Source: an uncultured Candidatus Melainabacteria bacterium
GTDB lineage: Bacteria; Cyanobacteriota; Vampirovibrionia; Gastranaerophilales; Gastranaerophilaceae
NCBI GenBank assembly: GCA_934747335.1
Contig: CAKVGS010000006.1
Location: forward strand, 1-64,000
Direction: 5' to 3'
Length of the DNA: 64,000 nucleotides
The notes beneath the pieces are model-generated. The model searched no databases. It had not been told where the DNA came from and saw only the letters and a list, made by a program, of their open reading frames with translations. This document shows, piece by piece, positions 18,769-27,361 of this stretch; position 1 is the stretch's first letter, and every line of letters begins with the position of its first letter. The translations under genes were made by a program, and so were the position numbers.

Positions 18769-18950
18769 ACCCTTACCCTCTCCCTCGGAGAGGGAATGAC
18801 CACGGTCGCTCAATTAACGCATCTTGCTCCCTCCCTCGGGGGAGGGGTAGGGGAGAGGGTGTTATTAACGTATTATTAACATGTTATTAACTTTTCAGAA
18901 ATTCAACTAAAACAATTAATAAAAAATTACAATCTTTTTATAGAATATTA

Positions 18951-18986
18951 TTGACACTTGACATTAAGTTTGTTAAAATAATTATA
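18951..18986 (+). promoter_or_regulatory. Two overlapping promoters for the pseudopilin gene
   Basis: TTGACA (18951-18956), a 17-nt spacer and TAAAAT (18974-18979) form a near-consensus promoter. A second TTGACA (18958-18963) with a 17-nt spacer and ATTATA (18981-18986) overlaps it. The gene begins 56 nt downstream with a GAAAGGA ribosome-binding site. Confidence 0.7.
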
Positions 18987-19041
18987 GATGTGAATTAGTG
19001 AATTTATTCAAATTAATATAAGAAGAGAAAGGAATACAATA

Positions 19042-19755
19042 ATGAAGAAGAATGGTTTTACTCTTGCAGAAGTTCTGATTACATTAGCAATCATTGGTGT
19101 AGTTGCAACATTGACACTTCCTGCATTGATGACAAACACTGCGGAGCAACAAGCTAAAACTGCTCTAAAGAAAGGTATCAACACTTTGACAGAAGCTGCT
19201 CAAATGAATCAGGCTATCGATGGGTTTGACTATGCTTCATTAACAACAGCATCTACTGACCAACCTGAAAGCCAATCATTATATGGGTTGTTAGCAACAA
19301 GAGGTTCTGTTGATTTTCAAAAAAGTGGTTTAAATAGAATCCCATCTCACCAAGGAACTGCAGCTGGTCAATCTCAAACAGATAACTACGCAATCTTCTT
19401 TAGAGATGGTTCTGCTTTGATATTTCCAAAAGACATTGTAAGTGAAAAAGGACCGACAGCTAAAGGTAATGCTAATGTAGACAAGGGAACTACTTTAATG
19501 CCTGATGGTTTAGTATACGGTATTACAGCTATTTACGATACAAATGGTGCTAAGGGTCCTAATATCGTATCAAATTGTAGCGGCACGGCATTAGGTGAAG
19601 AAAAAGATGATTTTGCAAATAGCGAAACAGAGGCACAACTTAGTACAATTTGTAGCAAAGCAAATCGTGTAATCAAAGACCAGTTTGGTGTAAGATTAAG
19701 AGGCGGTATTGCAGTTCCAAACGGCGCAGCTGCAAGATGGGCTATGACAAACTAA
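19042..19755 (+). CDS. Type II/IV secretion pseudopilin-like protein
   Basis: The protein has 237 residues. It starts MKKNGFTLAEVLITLAIIG: a short leader cut after Gly5 by prepilin peptidase, Phe at +1 and Glu at +5, then the hydrophobic helix IIGVVATLTLPALM. The rest is a secreted globular domain with a cysteine pair (NCSGTALG and TICSKAN) that could form a disulfide loop near the C-terminus. Such proteins are abundant in this bacterial group, and many are surface proteins of unknown role. It has its own strong promoter pair and terminator and stands alone, without assembly genes nearby. Confidence 0.88.
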   Translation: MKKNGFTLAEVLITLAIIGVVATLTLPALMTNTAEQQAKTALKKGINTLTEAAQMNQAIDGFDYASLTTASTDQPESQSLYGLLATRGSVDFQKSGLNRIPSHQGTAAGQSQTDNYAIFFRDGSALIFPKDIVSEKGPTAKGNANVDKGTTLMPDGLVYGITAIYDTNGAKGPNIVSNCSGTALGEEKDDFANSETEAQLSTICSKANRVIKDQFGVRLRGGIAVPNGAAARWAMTN

Positions 19756-19772
19756 TTAAAGTTTTAGATAAC

Positions 19773-19808
19773 AAAAAAGAGTCGGAAATAAAATCCGACT
19801 CTTTTTTT
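19773..19808 (+). terminator. Rho-independent terminator of the pseudopilin gene
   Basis: Stem AGAGTCGGA / TCCGACTCT with a 7-nt loop, followed by seven T residues. It can also serve the convergent pabA gene. Confidence 0.92.
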
Positions 19809-19816
19809 ATGTGAAA

Positions 19817-20758
19817 TTATTTATTTAAAAAATTTTTGAAGATATCAATACCATTTTCTGTCAAAATAGCTTCGGGGTGGAATTGAACACCGTAGATTGG
19901 TTTGTCTTTAATCTTGAGTGCCATCGGGATTTCATCCTCCGTCCAAGCAGTAATCTCAACCACCGCCCTTAATAGGGAGGTCGCAGATGTTCGCGAGTCT
20001 GTGCCGAACGTTACAGATGCGAGTGGGTTTCGGTCAGCGGCGCTCGCTTCCCCTACGGAACATGCCCATCCTTCCCTCTCTGTCACTAGCGTGACATCTC
20101 TCCCACTAAATGGATGCTGTGGGAGAGAACAAGGTTTTAAAATAGTCTGTACTTCCCTAACTAGGGAAGGGGTGCATGGTCGTTCGCTATTAGGCTCTGC
20201 CACCGCCCTTGATAGGGAGGTCGCAGATGTTCGCGAAGCTGTGCTGAGCGTTACAGATGCGGGTGGGTTACAGTCAAAAGCGCTCGTTTTCCCTACGGGA
20301 TAATACCCATCCCTACCTTCCCTAATCAGGGAAGGGGTGCATGGTCGTTCGTTATCTGGCATGACCATCAGCGAATGATATCTCGTCGCGCTAAACCCTT
20401 GTTTCATCCCACAAAACAATTCAAAACTTTCATCAAAAAATATTCTTGAGTTCTTACCATGACAAGGTTCAGGCGCTTTCACAACCTTTGCGCCAAAATA
20501 TTTTGCAATACATTGCATACCAAGACAAACACCCAAAATAGGTACTTTATTCTGATACAAATCAATCACATCCATTGTAACACCTGAATTCTCAGGATTT
20601 CCCCATCCCGGAGAAAGAATTATCCGCGAAAAATCAAGTTTTTTAATCTCATTCAAACTTAATTCATCATTTTTAATCACGATAGGCTCAACACCTAAAA
20701 TCCTGATATACTGCACGATATTATACGTAAATGAGTCGTAATTATCTATTATAAGCAT
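19817..20758 (-). CDS. pabA: Aminodeoxychorismate synthase glutamine amidotransferase with an in-frame repeat-derived insertion
   Basis: The protein has 313 residues instead of about 190. The class I amidotransferase core is intact on both sides: [17 protein letters not shown], the oxyanion region [11 protein letters not shown] (SPGPG in most relatives), the nucleophile GVCLGM (Cys78), RYHSLMV, and the catalytic VQFHPE (His294, Glu296). Residues about 137-268 replace the short loop between RYHSLMV and ITAWTEDE and are encoded by two family A repeats and one family D repeat, all in frame. It supplies ammonia to PabB for p-aminobenzoate and folate synthesis, or to anthranilate synthase. It overlaps pabBC by 10 bp. 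Confidence 0.88.
   Translation of the reverse strand: MLIIDNYDSFTYNIVQYIRILGVEPIVIKNDELSLNEIKKLDFSRIILSPGWGNPENSGVTMDVIDLYQNKVPILGVCLGMQCIAKYFGAKVVKAPEPCHGKNSRIFFDESFELFCGMKQGFSATRYHSLMVMPDNERPCTPSLIREGRDGYYPVGKTSAFDCNPPASVTLSTASRTSATSLSRAVAEPNSERPCTPSLVREVQTILKPCSLPQHPFSGRDVTLVTEREGWACSVGEASAADRNPLASVTFGTDSRTSATSLLRAVVEITAWTEDEIPMALKIKDKPIYGVQFHPEAILTENGIDIFKNFLNK
19958..20030 (-). repeat. Family A repeat, copy 4, inside pabA
   Basis: On the plus strand it begins AACCACCGCCCTTAATAGGG and ends TTACAGATGCGAGTGGGTTT. It codes, on the minus strand, for a peptide of the type [19 protein letters not shown] within PabA. The reading frame is kept. Confidence 0.85.
20072..20190. repeat. Family D repeat, copy 1, inside pabA
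   Basis: It contains CTCTGTCACTAGCGTGACAT, the TCTCCCAC...GTGGGAGA inverted repeat, AAAATAGTCTGTACTTCCC and GTCGTTCG. Two further copies lie at 22743 and 23121. Confidence 0.85.
20199..20270 (-). repeat. Family A repeat, copy 5, inside pabA
   Basis: GCCACCGCCCTTGATAGGGA to ACAGATGCGGGTGGGTTA. It encodes [19 protein letters not shown] in PabA. It is closely related to copy 4, 240 bp away. Confidence 0.85.
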
Positions 20759-22467
20759 AATTGCACCTCAACTATTTTTCGAACAGAATTAAAACAAAAA
20801 ATCTTATCGGCTGTTTGCAAATCCTCAGGATAAAGAACCTTTTCAATCAGTTTACCTTCTTCCAAAAGTTTTTGTCTGTATGTACCATTTAACAGTCCGC
20901 AAGAAACAGGCGGAGTATACAACTTACCGTCTTTTTCAATTGCTACGTTAGTAAAAATACCTTCTGTAATTTCTCCACGTTCGTTTGTGCGTATATGTTC
21001 AAACGCATCGGTCGGCATGGCATCACGAATAGTGGTTTTATGATAAAGGAAAGGATTGTGAGAATCAACTTTACCTTGAATGCGCACCCCCGCCCCTTGA
21101 GGGAGGGGGTTGGGGGGTGGGGTCAATCGCACTTGGACATTGCCCTGTTTATCCAGTGTAAGTCGCAGTTTTTGAGAAGTTGACGCATCGTCATTGCGAG
21201 GAGCGGAAGCGACGCGGCAATCTTGTGCCACCGACAAACAAGCCCCCTCCCTATCCCTCCCCCGAGGAGAGGGTAGTTGCGTTTGCGTTTTGGATGGTGA
21301 TATTACCCCACCCCGAAATCGAAGATTTCGACCCTCCCTCAAGGAGAGAGTAGGGCGTTCAATTTCTTCGTTCCAAACAAAACCCAAATCTTCAGCCGAC
21401 TTTTTCATCCTTTTAACATGTCTTGCCCAATCATCAACCGCTGTTTCAATCAACTGAAAATCCGTCTGCAAAAACTTAGTCTTTACCAATGTTTCTTCCC
21501 ATTCATCTTCTGCGGTCGAATCCCACACAATCGCACCACCTGCATGATAAGTATATTTATTATCTTTGCCATACAAAATTCTTATCGGCACACTGAATTC
21601 GCAAACCTCAGGTGACAAAAAACCAATCGCACCGCAATAAATGTTTCTGCTAAACGGCTCCAGTTCATCAATCACGCGCATCGTCGAAACCTTTGGTGCG
21701 CCCGTAATAGAACCGCAAGGGAAAATCGCTTTAAATACGTCATACAAACTTGTTCCATCATTTAATTCAGAAGAAATCTCCGACGTCATCTGAAAAACTG
21801 TCGGATGTTCTTCTATTTCAAAAAGTTTATCAACCTTAACCGTTCCTGTTTTAGAAATTCTACCCAAATCATTTCTCAACAAATCAACAATCATAATATT
21901 TTCGGCGCGGTTTTTAATATCGTTATAGAGAAATTCCCGTCTCGTTAAATCCTCTCCGTCACCCAATCTTGGCGCCGTCCCCTTCATGGGTTTTGTTAAA
22001 ATCTTATTACCTTCTAATCTAAAAAATAATTCGGGTGAAAAAGAAAGCAACGTCGTATCAGGCGTTTGCAAATACGTATTATAAGGCGTTTTTTGTTTGT
22101 CCAAAATCGCTTCATACAAATCAATCCCATTTAGATTTGTCAAAACCTCTGACGGATAAGTATAGTTTACTTCGTAGGTCACGCCATTTGCGATATACTC
22201 TTTTATTTTATTAATCGCATTGACATAAGTTTCTTTTGAAACAAGTGGTTTAATAATTGTGCCGAGCTGTTTTGGTTTTTCGGGAATATATTTTTCATAT
22301 TTATCAAAAACTTCAAAATACAATTTTTTAAAATCATAAGTCACATAACCAAGCAGATAGTATTTTTTTCTCAGCTTATCAATTTTTGCAAAAGCTTCTT
22401 TTAAATCTCCTTCTGCTTGAATTATTTCTATTGGATTTAAAAATGATTTGTCTGAATAAATCTGCAT
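20749..22467 (-). CDS. pabB: Aminodeoxychorismate synthase PabB fused to aminodeoxychorismate lyase PabC, with in-frame repeat insertions
   Basis: The ATG at 22467 lies 6 nt after a TATAAT box and gives 572 residues; a TTG nine codons earlier is rejected. Residues 1-340 are chorismate-binding PabB with [35 protein letters not shown] and YCGAIGFL. The C-terminal part is class IV aminotransferase Pab[13 protein letters not shown], then HKTTIR, and [13 protein letters not shown]. Residues about 371-428 and 448-465 are not PabC sequence but peptides from GC-rich repeats (for example [12 protein letters not shown] and [13 protein letters not shown]). The two enzymes make p-aminobenzoate from chorismate. 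The start is probably leaderless. It overlaps pabA by 10 bp. Confidence 0.87.
   Translation of the reverse strand: MQIYSDKSFLNPIEIIQAEGDLKEAFAKIDKLRKKYYLLGYVTYDFKKLYFEVFDKYEKYIPEKPKQLGTIIKPLVSKETYVNAINKIKEYIANGVTYEVNYTYPSEVLTNLNGIDLYEAILDKQKTPYNTYLQTPDTTLLSFSPELFFRLEGNKILTKPMKGTAPRLGDGEDLTRREFLYNDIKNRAENIMIVDLLRNDLGRISKTGTVKVDKLFEIEEHPTVFQMTSEISSELNDGTSLYDVFKAIFPCGSITGAPKVSTMRVIDELEPFSRNIYCGAIGFLSPEVCEFSVPIRILYGKDNKYTYHAGGAIVWDSTAEDEWEETLVKTKFLQTDFQLIETAVDDWARHVKRMKKSAEDLGFVWNEEIERPTLSLREGRNLRFRGGVISPSKTQTQLPSPRGRDREGACLSVAQDCRVASAPRNDDASTSQKLRLTLDKQGNVQVRLTPPPNPLPQGAGVRIQGKVDSHNPFLYHKTTIRDAMPTDAFEHIRTNERGEITEGIFTNVAIEKDGKLYTPPVSCGLLNGTYRQKLLEEGKLIEKVLYPEDLQTADKIFCFNSVRKIVEVQLCL
21073..21126. 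repeat. Short GC-rich repeat fragment inside pabBC
   Basis: CACCCCCGCCCCTTGAGGGA and GGGGTTGGGGGGTGGGG pair. It encodes about 18 residues ([12 protein letters not shown]) in the middle of the PabC half and keeps the frame. The same type of sequence precedes tgt. Confidence 0.75.
21184..21357. repeat. Composite repeat inside pabBC
   Basis: It contains GTCATTGCGAGGAGCGGAAG and GCGACGCGGCAATCT, then CCCTCCCCCGAGGAGAGGGT and a CCCCACCC...CTCAAGGAGAG segment. It codes for about 58 residues of PabC without a stop codon. Confidence 0.75.
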
Positions 22468-22522
22468 AAGAGTATTATATACGTTAAAATTCAAGCAGTA
22501 AACCTAAAGTTTTGGAGATATG

Positions 22523-22736
22523 TTAATAATACCCTCTCCCGCCTTCGGCACCCTCCCCGAGTAAAATGGACAAAGGGGAGGGAACTAAAGTCGTTCACGG
22601 TTCGCGCAAACCCTCTCTTTGGGAGAGGGTAGAAAATCAAGTTGAGCTGTGCGAAACTTAGATTTTCGGGTGAGGGGTCGTGCCGTAGGCTGGTTGGATT
22701 ATAAAATTTGTTTACTTTACGTATTGCAAAACCCTC
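22523..22736 (+). repeat. Repeat family C, copy 2
   Basis: Nearly identical to 18555-18768, including GCGAAACTTAGATTTTCGGG and TTGTTTACTTTACGTATTGC. Confidence 0.9.
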
Positions 22737-22742
22737 TCCCTT

Positions 22743-22862
22743 TCCCTCTCTGTCACTAGCGTGACATCTCTCCCACTAAATGGATGCTGTGGGAGAGAAT
22801 AAAGTTTTAAAATAGTCTGTACCTCTCCCTCGGAGAGGGAATAACCTAAAGTCGTTCGATAA
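22743..22862. repeat. Repeat family D, copy 2
   Basis: Same left half as copies 1 and 3 (GTCACTAGCGTGACATCTCT); in the right half the TTCCCTAACTAGGGAAGG arm is replaced by CTCTCCCTCGGAGAGGGA. Confidence 0.85.
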
Positions 22863-22873
22863 TTGCGCAAAGC

Positions 22874-22943
22874 AACCTCCATGGATAGGGAGGTCGGAGC
22901 TGTTGGCGAAGCTTTGCTGAGCCGTACAGATGCGGGTGGGTTT
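22874..22943 (+). repeat. Palindromic repeat family A, copy 6
   Basis: AACCTCCATGGATAGGGAGG at the start and ACAGATGCGGGTGGGTTT at the end. Confidence 0.88.
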
Positions 22944-22960
22944 CTGTCAAGAATAGTTAA

Positions 22961-23090
22961 TTTCACCCTCATCAGAGCTCCGCTCAGCTTCTCCCCTCAA
23001 GGGAGAAGCCGTTACTTGCGCTATTTTGACAAATTCTACCGCTTCTCCCTTGAGGGGAGAAGCTGCCCGGAGGGCTGATGAGGGTGATAT
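22961..23090. repeat. Long palindromic repeat family B, copy 3
   Basis: The arms are as in copies 1 and 2. The loop (about 23011-23039) is diverged but aligns with the copy 2 orientation (TTACTTG...TTCTACC). Confidence 0.88.
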
Positions 23091-23120
23091 AGACAATAAA
23101 AATACAAACCCTCACCCTAG

Positions 23121-23239
23121 CCCTCTCTGTCACTAGCGTGACATCTCTCCCACTAAATGGATGCTGTGGGAGAGAACAAAGTTTTAAAATAGTCTGTACT
23201 TCCCTAACTAGGGAAGGAGCGGCGCACAGTCGTTCGCTT
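23121..23239. repeat. Repeat family D, copy 3
   Basis: Almost identical to the copy inside pabA, including TAGTCTGTACTTCCCTAACT. It ends just before the CheA-like stop codon. Confidence 0.88.
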
Positions 23240-23248
23240 TCATGTTTA

Positions 23249-26224
23249 TCAAATATGATACTTCGTAATAATCTTTTTAATCTGATTAGAAAACTCAATT
23301 TGGTTGAAATCGTCTTTTTGCATATAATATTCGATTTTATTCGGATACAATTTTTGCATTGCAGTTTTTTCAGGTAAAGAACTCATAACAATAACAGGAA
23401 TATCCGCATACATCTCATCACTCTTAAGTCGTGAAACAAACTCATAACCATCAATCTTTGGCATGTTCAAATCAGTGATAATCAAATCGTAGTGATTAAT
23501 TTTCAACTTAACAAGCGCTTCTTCCACATCCAAAACCGTATCAACCGTATAGCCAATATTCAGCAGAATATTCTTTATCATAGTTCTTGTCGTAACAGAA
23601 TCATCAACAATAAGAATTCGCTTGTAAGACATTAAGTCACTCGGAATTAATTTAGGCTCTTGAGAAGAACTGATTGCCTTATTAAAATCGTAGTGTAAAA
23701 TATCTTGCATGTTTAAAATCAAACACAACTCGCCTGACGCAAGATTTGTAATACCTGAAATATTTTTAACCTTGTATAAAGGCGGTGACAATTTTTTCTG
23801 CAAAATGTCCTGATCGCCCAAAAGTTTGTCAACAACAAGTCCAATAGTTTTTTCATCCGATTCGATAATAAGAATGGTTTCTTTTTCACCTCTAGGAATT
23901 GCCTTAAGCTTGAGAATATCAGACAAATAATAAAGCGGAATAATTTTGTTATTATAAATAATCGAGCGAGCGCCGTTATTAGTTTTGATTTCGTTTTGAT
24001 TTTTCAAAATAAAAGTCGTAATAACCTGAATTGGAATTGCAAAAGTTTGTTCAGAAATCTTAACCAAGAACACCCTAAGAGTTGTAAGTGTTACAGGTAT
24101 TTCGATACGAACGCAGCTGCCTTTTCCGAATTCAGAAATAACTTTAACTTTACCGTTAAGCTGCGAAATCTTTGTTTTAACAACGTCAAGCCCGATTCCG
24201 CGTCCTGAAATGCTTGTAATAGAATCACCCGTTGTAAATCCGGGCCAGAAGATTATGTTCATGATTGATTCGTCGGTCATTGAATCAATGTCTTCTTGCG
24301 TTAAAAATCCTCTTGAAACCGCTCTATCCTTTATTTTTTGTAGATTAAAACCTTGACCGTCATCTGCGACTTCAATAATAACCTTGTTATCGTCTTGTCT
24401 TGCAGACAAAAGAATTCTGCCGACAGGATTTTTGCCATTTGCAATTCTTTCTTCTCTTGTTTCAATACCGTGGTCAATCGCGTTTCTCAAGATATGAATA
24501 AGCGGAGTTTTGATTTCTTCAATGATTTTCTTATCGGCACAAGTATCTTTGCCTTCGATTTCAAAATCAATATCCTTGCCTTTTTCGTTTGCAATATCAC
24601 GAACCATTCTTGAAAATGAATTAAATACGGTTGAAATCGGCAATACACGGATGTTTTTAACCATTGACTCCATCTCATCAATGATTAAACGCATTTTCAT
24701 ATCATCTTCTTTTGAAGTTCGATACAAAGAATTCAAATCATAAATTGTACGCGAAACATTCTGCGTGATATCAGAAAGAAGCGAGAAAACCTGTTTTACA
24801 AACGCACTTGTATACTGTTCAGAAGAGCCTGATTGCAAGTATTTGCGGTTATAGTATCTCAAATAATTTGAAGTTTTCAACAAATCTTTTTGGCAATTTT
24901 CGTTCACGTTTTTTATGTTGTCGATTTTTTCAAGATTTTTTTCTGTTTTAATTTTTGTAATAATTAATTCACCAAGCTGATTAACAAGTGTATCAAGCTT
25001 TTGAGCGTTTACGTGAAGTGTTTTGATTTCTGTTGAAGAAGCAGAATTGTTACCGCCGGTTGATGTTTGAGTCGAAAGACTTTTTATTTCAACAACATCG
25101 GTATCTTTTTTATAATTTAATTCTAGCAGTTGTTTCATAATTTCCAACTGCTGTACAATCAAATCACTGTCAATACTTTCATTTGGTGAAGCGCAATATT
25201 CAACAGCACTTTTCAAAGTCAACATCATCTGTTCTTCAAGTTGAACAGAATTGTCCATGATAAAATCCAAAATCTCAATTATCATGTTAATAACTTCTAA
25301 AACGTTGTTATCGTCAATTCTTTCTTTAAGTTTCAGAATGTCTTCTTTGATTTCTTTTGTATAAACACTGCTGCCTTGAAGCATTGTAATTTTTTCTGCA
25401 ACATCAAAGAACGTAAGACCTGTATTTTCGGTTTCTATGCAAGAAGTTGAAAATTTAGCGACCGCAGAACTTAATTCATTACGAAGTTCTAAAATTTCGC
25501 TAATCGTAAGCGTGTTTGTTGCGTTCATTACAAAATCAATTTTTGTAATAATATTTTCTAAAGAACTTTTAACTTCATATAAATCAGTGTCTTTAAAAAA
25601 CGCATAAATCTTCTGAACTTCTTCTTCCAAAAGAACTATGTCTTGTGACTCTTCTTCCGGTACAATACTGTCAATGATTTCAAAGCAATTGTTAAACGCA
25701 TGATTAATAACTTCTTGGTTTTTAATGAGTTCTTGGTTGTTTGAATTGTTGCTTTCTTGAGCGGGTTCTTGAACATCTGCTATCGAAATATTTTGCTCTT
25801 CCGTATTATCTTCACCTGACAATTCTTCCAACGCCGAAATCGTTGTTGTATAAGTATCATCAATAATTTCACGATTGTTTTTAACAGATTCCTGTAAAAA
25901 CTTTGCAACAACTTCTAAAGAACTGATAAGCATTTTTAGAATATCAGCAGTAAGATGAAGCTTATTGCTGTTTACATTATCAAAAATATCTTCCATTTTG
26001 TGCAGAATCATTTGGATATTATTATATCCAATCATTCTCACTGCACCTTTAAGGCTATGCAAATCCCTATAAACACAGCCCGTCAGTTCCTTATTAGCAG
26101 GAGTGCCTTCAAGAGAAAAAAGGTTGTTGAAAAGCCTTTCCAAAATCTCATCAGACTCTGAACGAAAGATTTCCATAACCTCTTTGCTATTTTGATTGTT
26201 GTTTTCGTTATCCAAAAAATCCAA
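23249..26224 (-). CDS. cheA: CheA-type hybrid histidine kinase with C-terminal receiver
   Basis: The 991-residue protein begins at a TTG with AGGGA upstream; the ATG at residue 17 is an alternative. Order of domains: an Hpt domain with RDLHSLKGAVRMIGY (His56), a long helical region to about 400, a P3-like dimerisation region, a HATPase domain (about 540-690; ILRNAIDHGIE, VADDGQGF, GRGIGLDVV), a CheW-like domain (about 700-840), and a receiver domain from about 865 with RILIVDDSVTTRTMI and ITDLNMPKIDGYEF. This is the architecture of CheA-REC kinases in gliding, twitching or alternative chemosensory systems. It is preceded by an MCP gene with a 10-bp gap. No CheB, CheR or CheY is adjacent. Confidence 0.93.
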   Translation of the reverse strand: MDFLDNENNNQNSKEVMEIFRSESDEILERLFNNLFSLEGTPANKELTGCVYRDLHSLKGAVRMIGYNNIQMILHKMEDIFDNVNSNKLHLTADILKMLISSLEVVAKFLQESVKNNREIIDDTYTTTISALEELSGEDNTEEQNISIADVQEPAQESNNSNNQELIKNQEVINHAFNNCFEIIDSIVPEEESQDIVLLEEEVQKIYAFFKDTDLYEVKSSLENIITKIDFVMNATNTLTISEILELRNELSSAVAKFSTSCIETENTGLTFFDVAEKITMLQGSSVYTKEIKEDILKLKERIDDNNVLEVINMIIEILDFIMDNSVQLEEQMMLTLKSAVEYCASPNESIDSDLIVQQLEIMKQLLELNYKKDTDVVEIKSLSTQTSTGGNNSASSTEIKTLHVNAQKLDTLVNQLGELIITKIKTEKNLEKIDNIKNVNENCQKDLLKTSNYLRYYNRKYLQSGSSEQYTSAFVKQVFSLLSDITQNVSRTIYDLNSLYRTSKEDDMKMRLIIDEMESMVKNIRVLPISTVFNSFSRMVRDIANEKGKDIDFEIEGKDTCADKKIIEEIKTPLIHILRNAIDHGIETREERIANGKNPVGRILLSARQDDNKVIIEVADDGQGFNLQKIKDRAVSRGFLTQEDIDSMTDESIMNIIFWPGFTTGDSITSISGRGIGLDVVKTKISQLNGKVKVISEFGKGSCVRIEIPVTLTTLRVFLVKISEQTFAIPIQVITTFILKNQNEIKTNNGARSIIYNNKIIPLYYLSDILKLKAIPRGEKETILIIESDEKTIGLVVDKLLGDQDILQKKLSPPLYKVKNISGITNLASGELCLILNMQDILHYDFNKAISSSQEPKLIPSDLMSYKRILIVDDSVTTRTMIKNILLNIGYTVDTVLDVEEALVKLKINHYDLIITDLNMPKIDGYEFVSRLKSDEMYADIPVIVMSSLPEKTAMQKLYPNKIEYYMQKDDFNQIEFSNQIKKIITKYHI

Positions 26225-26234
26225 TTTCTATTCC

Positions 26235-27281
26235 CTAGCCTTCTATTGCAGAATTTTTGATATTATTAGATAAACTGTTAAGTTTAGACACCTTATCAGA
26301 ACTAAAACTTATTGTTTGACCAAGAGTTTCTGCAAGACCTGCATTTTCTTCATCAATCAAATTAAGACGTTCAATAATATCATTTTGCTTTTTAGCGTTT
26401 TGATTCAAAGTGTCTAATGAATCTAAAATTTCTTTTATTTGCTTCAATAAATTTTCTGAGCCTGAAGACAAAACGTTAATATCTTTAACAACAGATTCAA
26501 TTTCTTTTGAACCTTCTTCTGTCGCCATTACGGTTGAATTAGTTGTATATTGAATATTGCTTGTAAGCGAAGTAATCTTTGTGATTGCTTGTTTAGATTC
26601 GTCCGCAAGCTTACGGATTTCACCTGCAACAACCGCAAAACCTTTGCCGTGTTCACCTGCTCTAGCGGCTTCTACTGCTGCGTTAAGCGCAAGCATGTTT
26701 GTTTGTTCAGCGATATCGTCAACAACACTGATTGTATTACCGATTTGTTGAGAGTGTTCGGAAAGTTCCAATATCAATTCGGCAATCATTTGGATTTTTT
26801 GTCTTAGGACAAGCATTTTGTCTGCATTAGAAGAAATTGCGTCATGTTCTTTTTCAGAAAAACTGATTGATTGGCTCACTTGTTTTTCAGTGTTTTTAGA
26901 AGTTGTAACTGAATCTTCCGAAAGCGTTTTCAGTTTTTCTACAAGAGAAGAAATGCTTTTTGAATTTGCTGTCAAAGCGTCAAAATTTCGTTTTTGCTCA
27001 TTTAATGTTTCCAAAATATCAGCTGTTGTTTCGGATAAATAGCTTGATTGATTTGTTAATGAAGCTTTAATAGCTCTTGAAATCCATTGTTTTGTAATTA
27101 AATGCACAACAGTTTTTATAACAATAATTATTGCCAAGAATGAAAAAGTATCGTAAGGTGCGATATTTTTAAACTTTGCAAAGAATAAAAATATAATACA
27201 AATTGCTGTAAAAATGAATACGTCAATCATACATTTGATATTGAATTTTTGTTTTAATTCAAAATTTTGAACTTCAGCCAC
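26235..27281 (-). CDS. Methyl-accepting chemotaxis protein without periplasmic domain
   Basis: The protein has 348 residues. Two adjacent hydrophobic segments (about 17-36 and 42-62) leave almost no external loop. A coiled coil leads to the MCP signalling tip [20 protein letters not shown] and [17 protein letters not shown]. There is no HAMP domain. It probably senses an intracellular or membrane signal and passes it to the CheA-REC kinase encoded directly downstream. A ribosome-binding site AGGAGAGA precedes the ATG. It is divergent from the REC-GGDEF gene with 80 bp between starts. Confidence 0.92.
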   Translation of the reverse strand: MAEVQNFELKQKFNIKCMIDVFIFTAICIIFLFFAKFKNIAPYDTFSFLAIIIVIKTVVHLITKQWISRAIKASLTNQSSYLSETTADILETLNEQKRNFDALTANSKSISSLVEKLKTLSEDSVTTSKNTEKQVSQSISFSEKEHDAISSNADKMLVLRQKIQMIAELILELSEHSQQIGNTISVVDDIAEQTNMLALNAAVEAARAGEHGKGFAVVAGEIRKLADESKQAITKITSLTSNIQYTTNSTVMATEEGSKEIESVVKDINVLSSGSENLLKQIKEILDSLDTLNQNAKKQNDIIERLNLIDEENAGLAETLGQTISFSSDKVSKLNSLSNNIKNSAIEG

Positions 27282-27361
27282 TTTATCTCTCCTATATAGT
27301 TTTTTTTTAAAATTTATTATATAATCATTTTATACTAAAATCGTTAAAATTGGAATATTTT

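Larger units (their letters stand above)
18230..18950. other. Gene-free repeat island behind tgt
   Basis: About 720 bp between tgt and the pseudopilin promoter consist almost wholly of repeats: family B copy 2, a CCCTCACCC-type element (about 18414-18474), family A copy 3, family C copy 1, then another CCCTCACCC-type element and a CCTCCCTCGGGGGAGGGG hairpin (to about 18860). Frames open through it on both strands are repeat translations, not genes. Confidence 0.8.
22468..23248. other. Gene-free repeat island between pabBC and the CheA-like gene
   Basis: About 780 bp are an almost continuous array: family C copy 2, family D copy 2, family A copy 6, family B copy 3 and family D copy 3, which ends 10 bp before the CheA-like stop codon. 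Open frames seen here on either strand are repeat translations. Confidence 0.8.

Noticed and set aside
18427..18813. Open frame of 128 codons on the minus strand within the repeat island
   Set aside because: The translation is made of repeat peptides (for example NPPASVRLGEASPTSATSL) that recur at other repeats; no start signal.
19817..22467. pabA and pabBC as pseudogenes
   Set aside because: Both frames are open over their full length, all catalytic residues are present, and the insertions keep frame, so functional genes with insertions is the better reading.
22712..23298. Overlapping open frames on both strands in the second repeat island
   Set aside because: They cross family A, B and D elements and give the same repeat peptides; no ribosome-binding site and no unique sequence.
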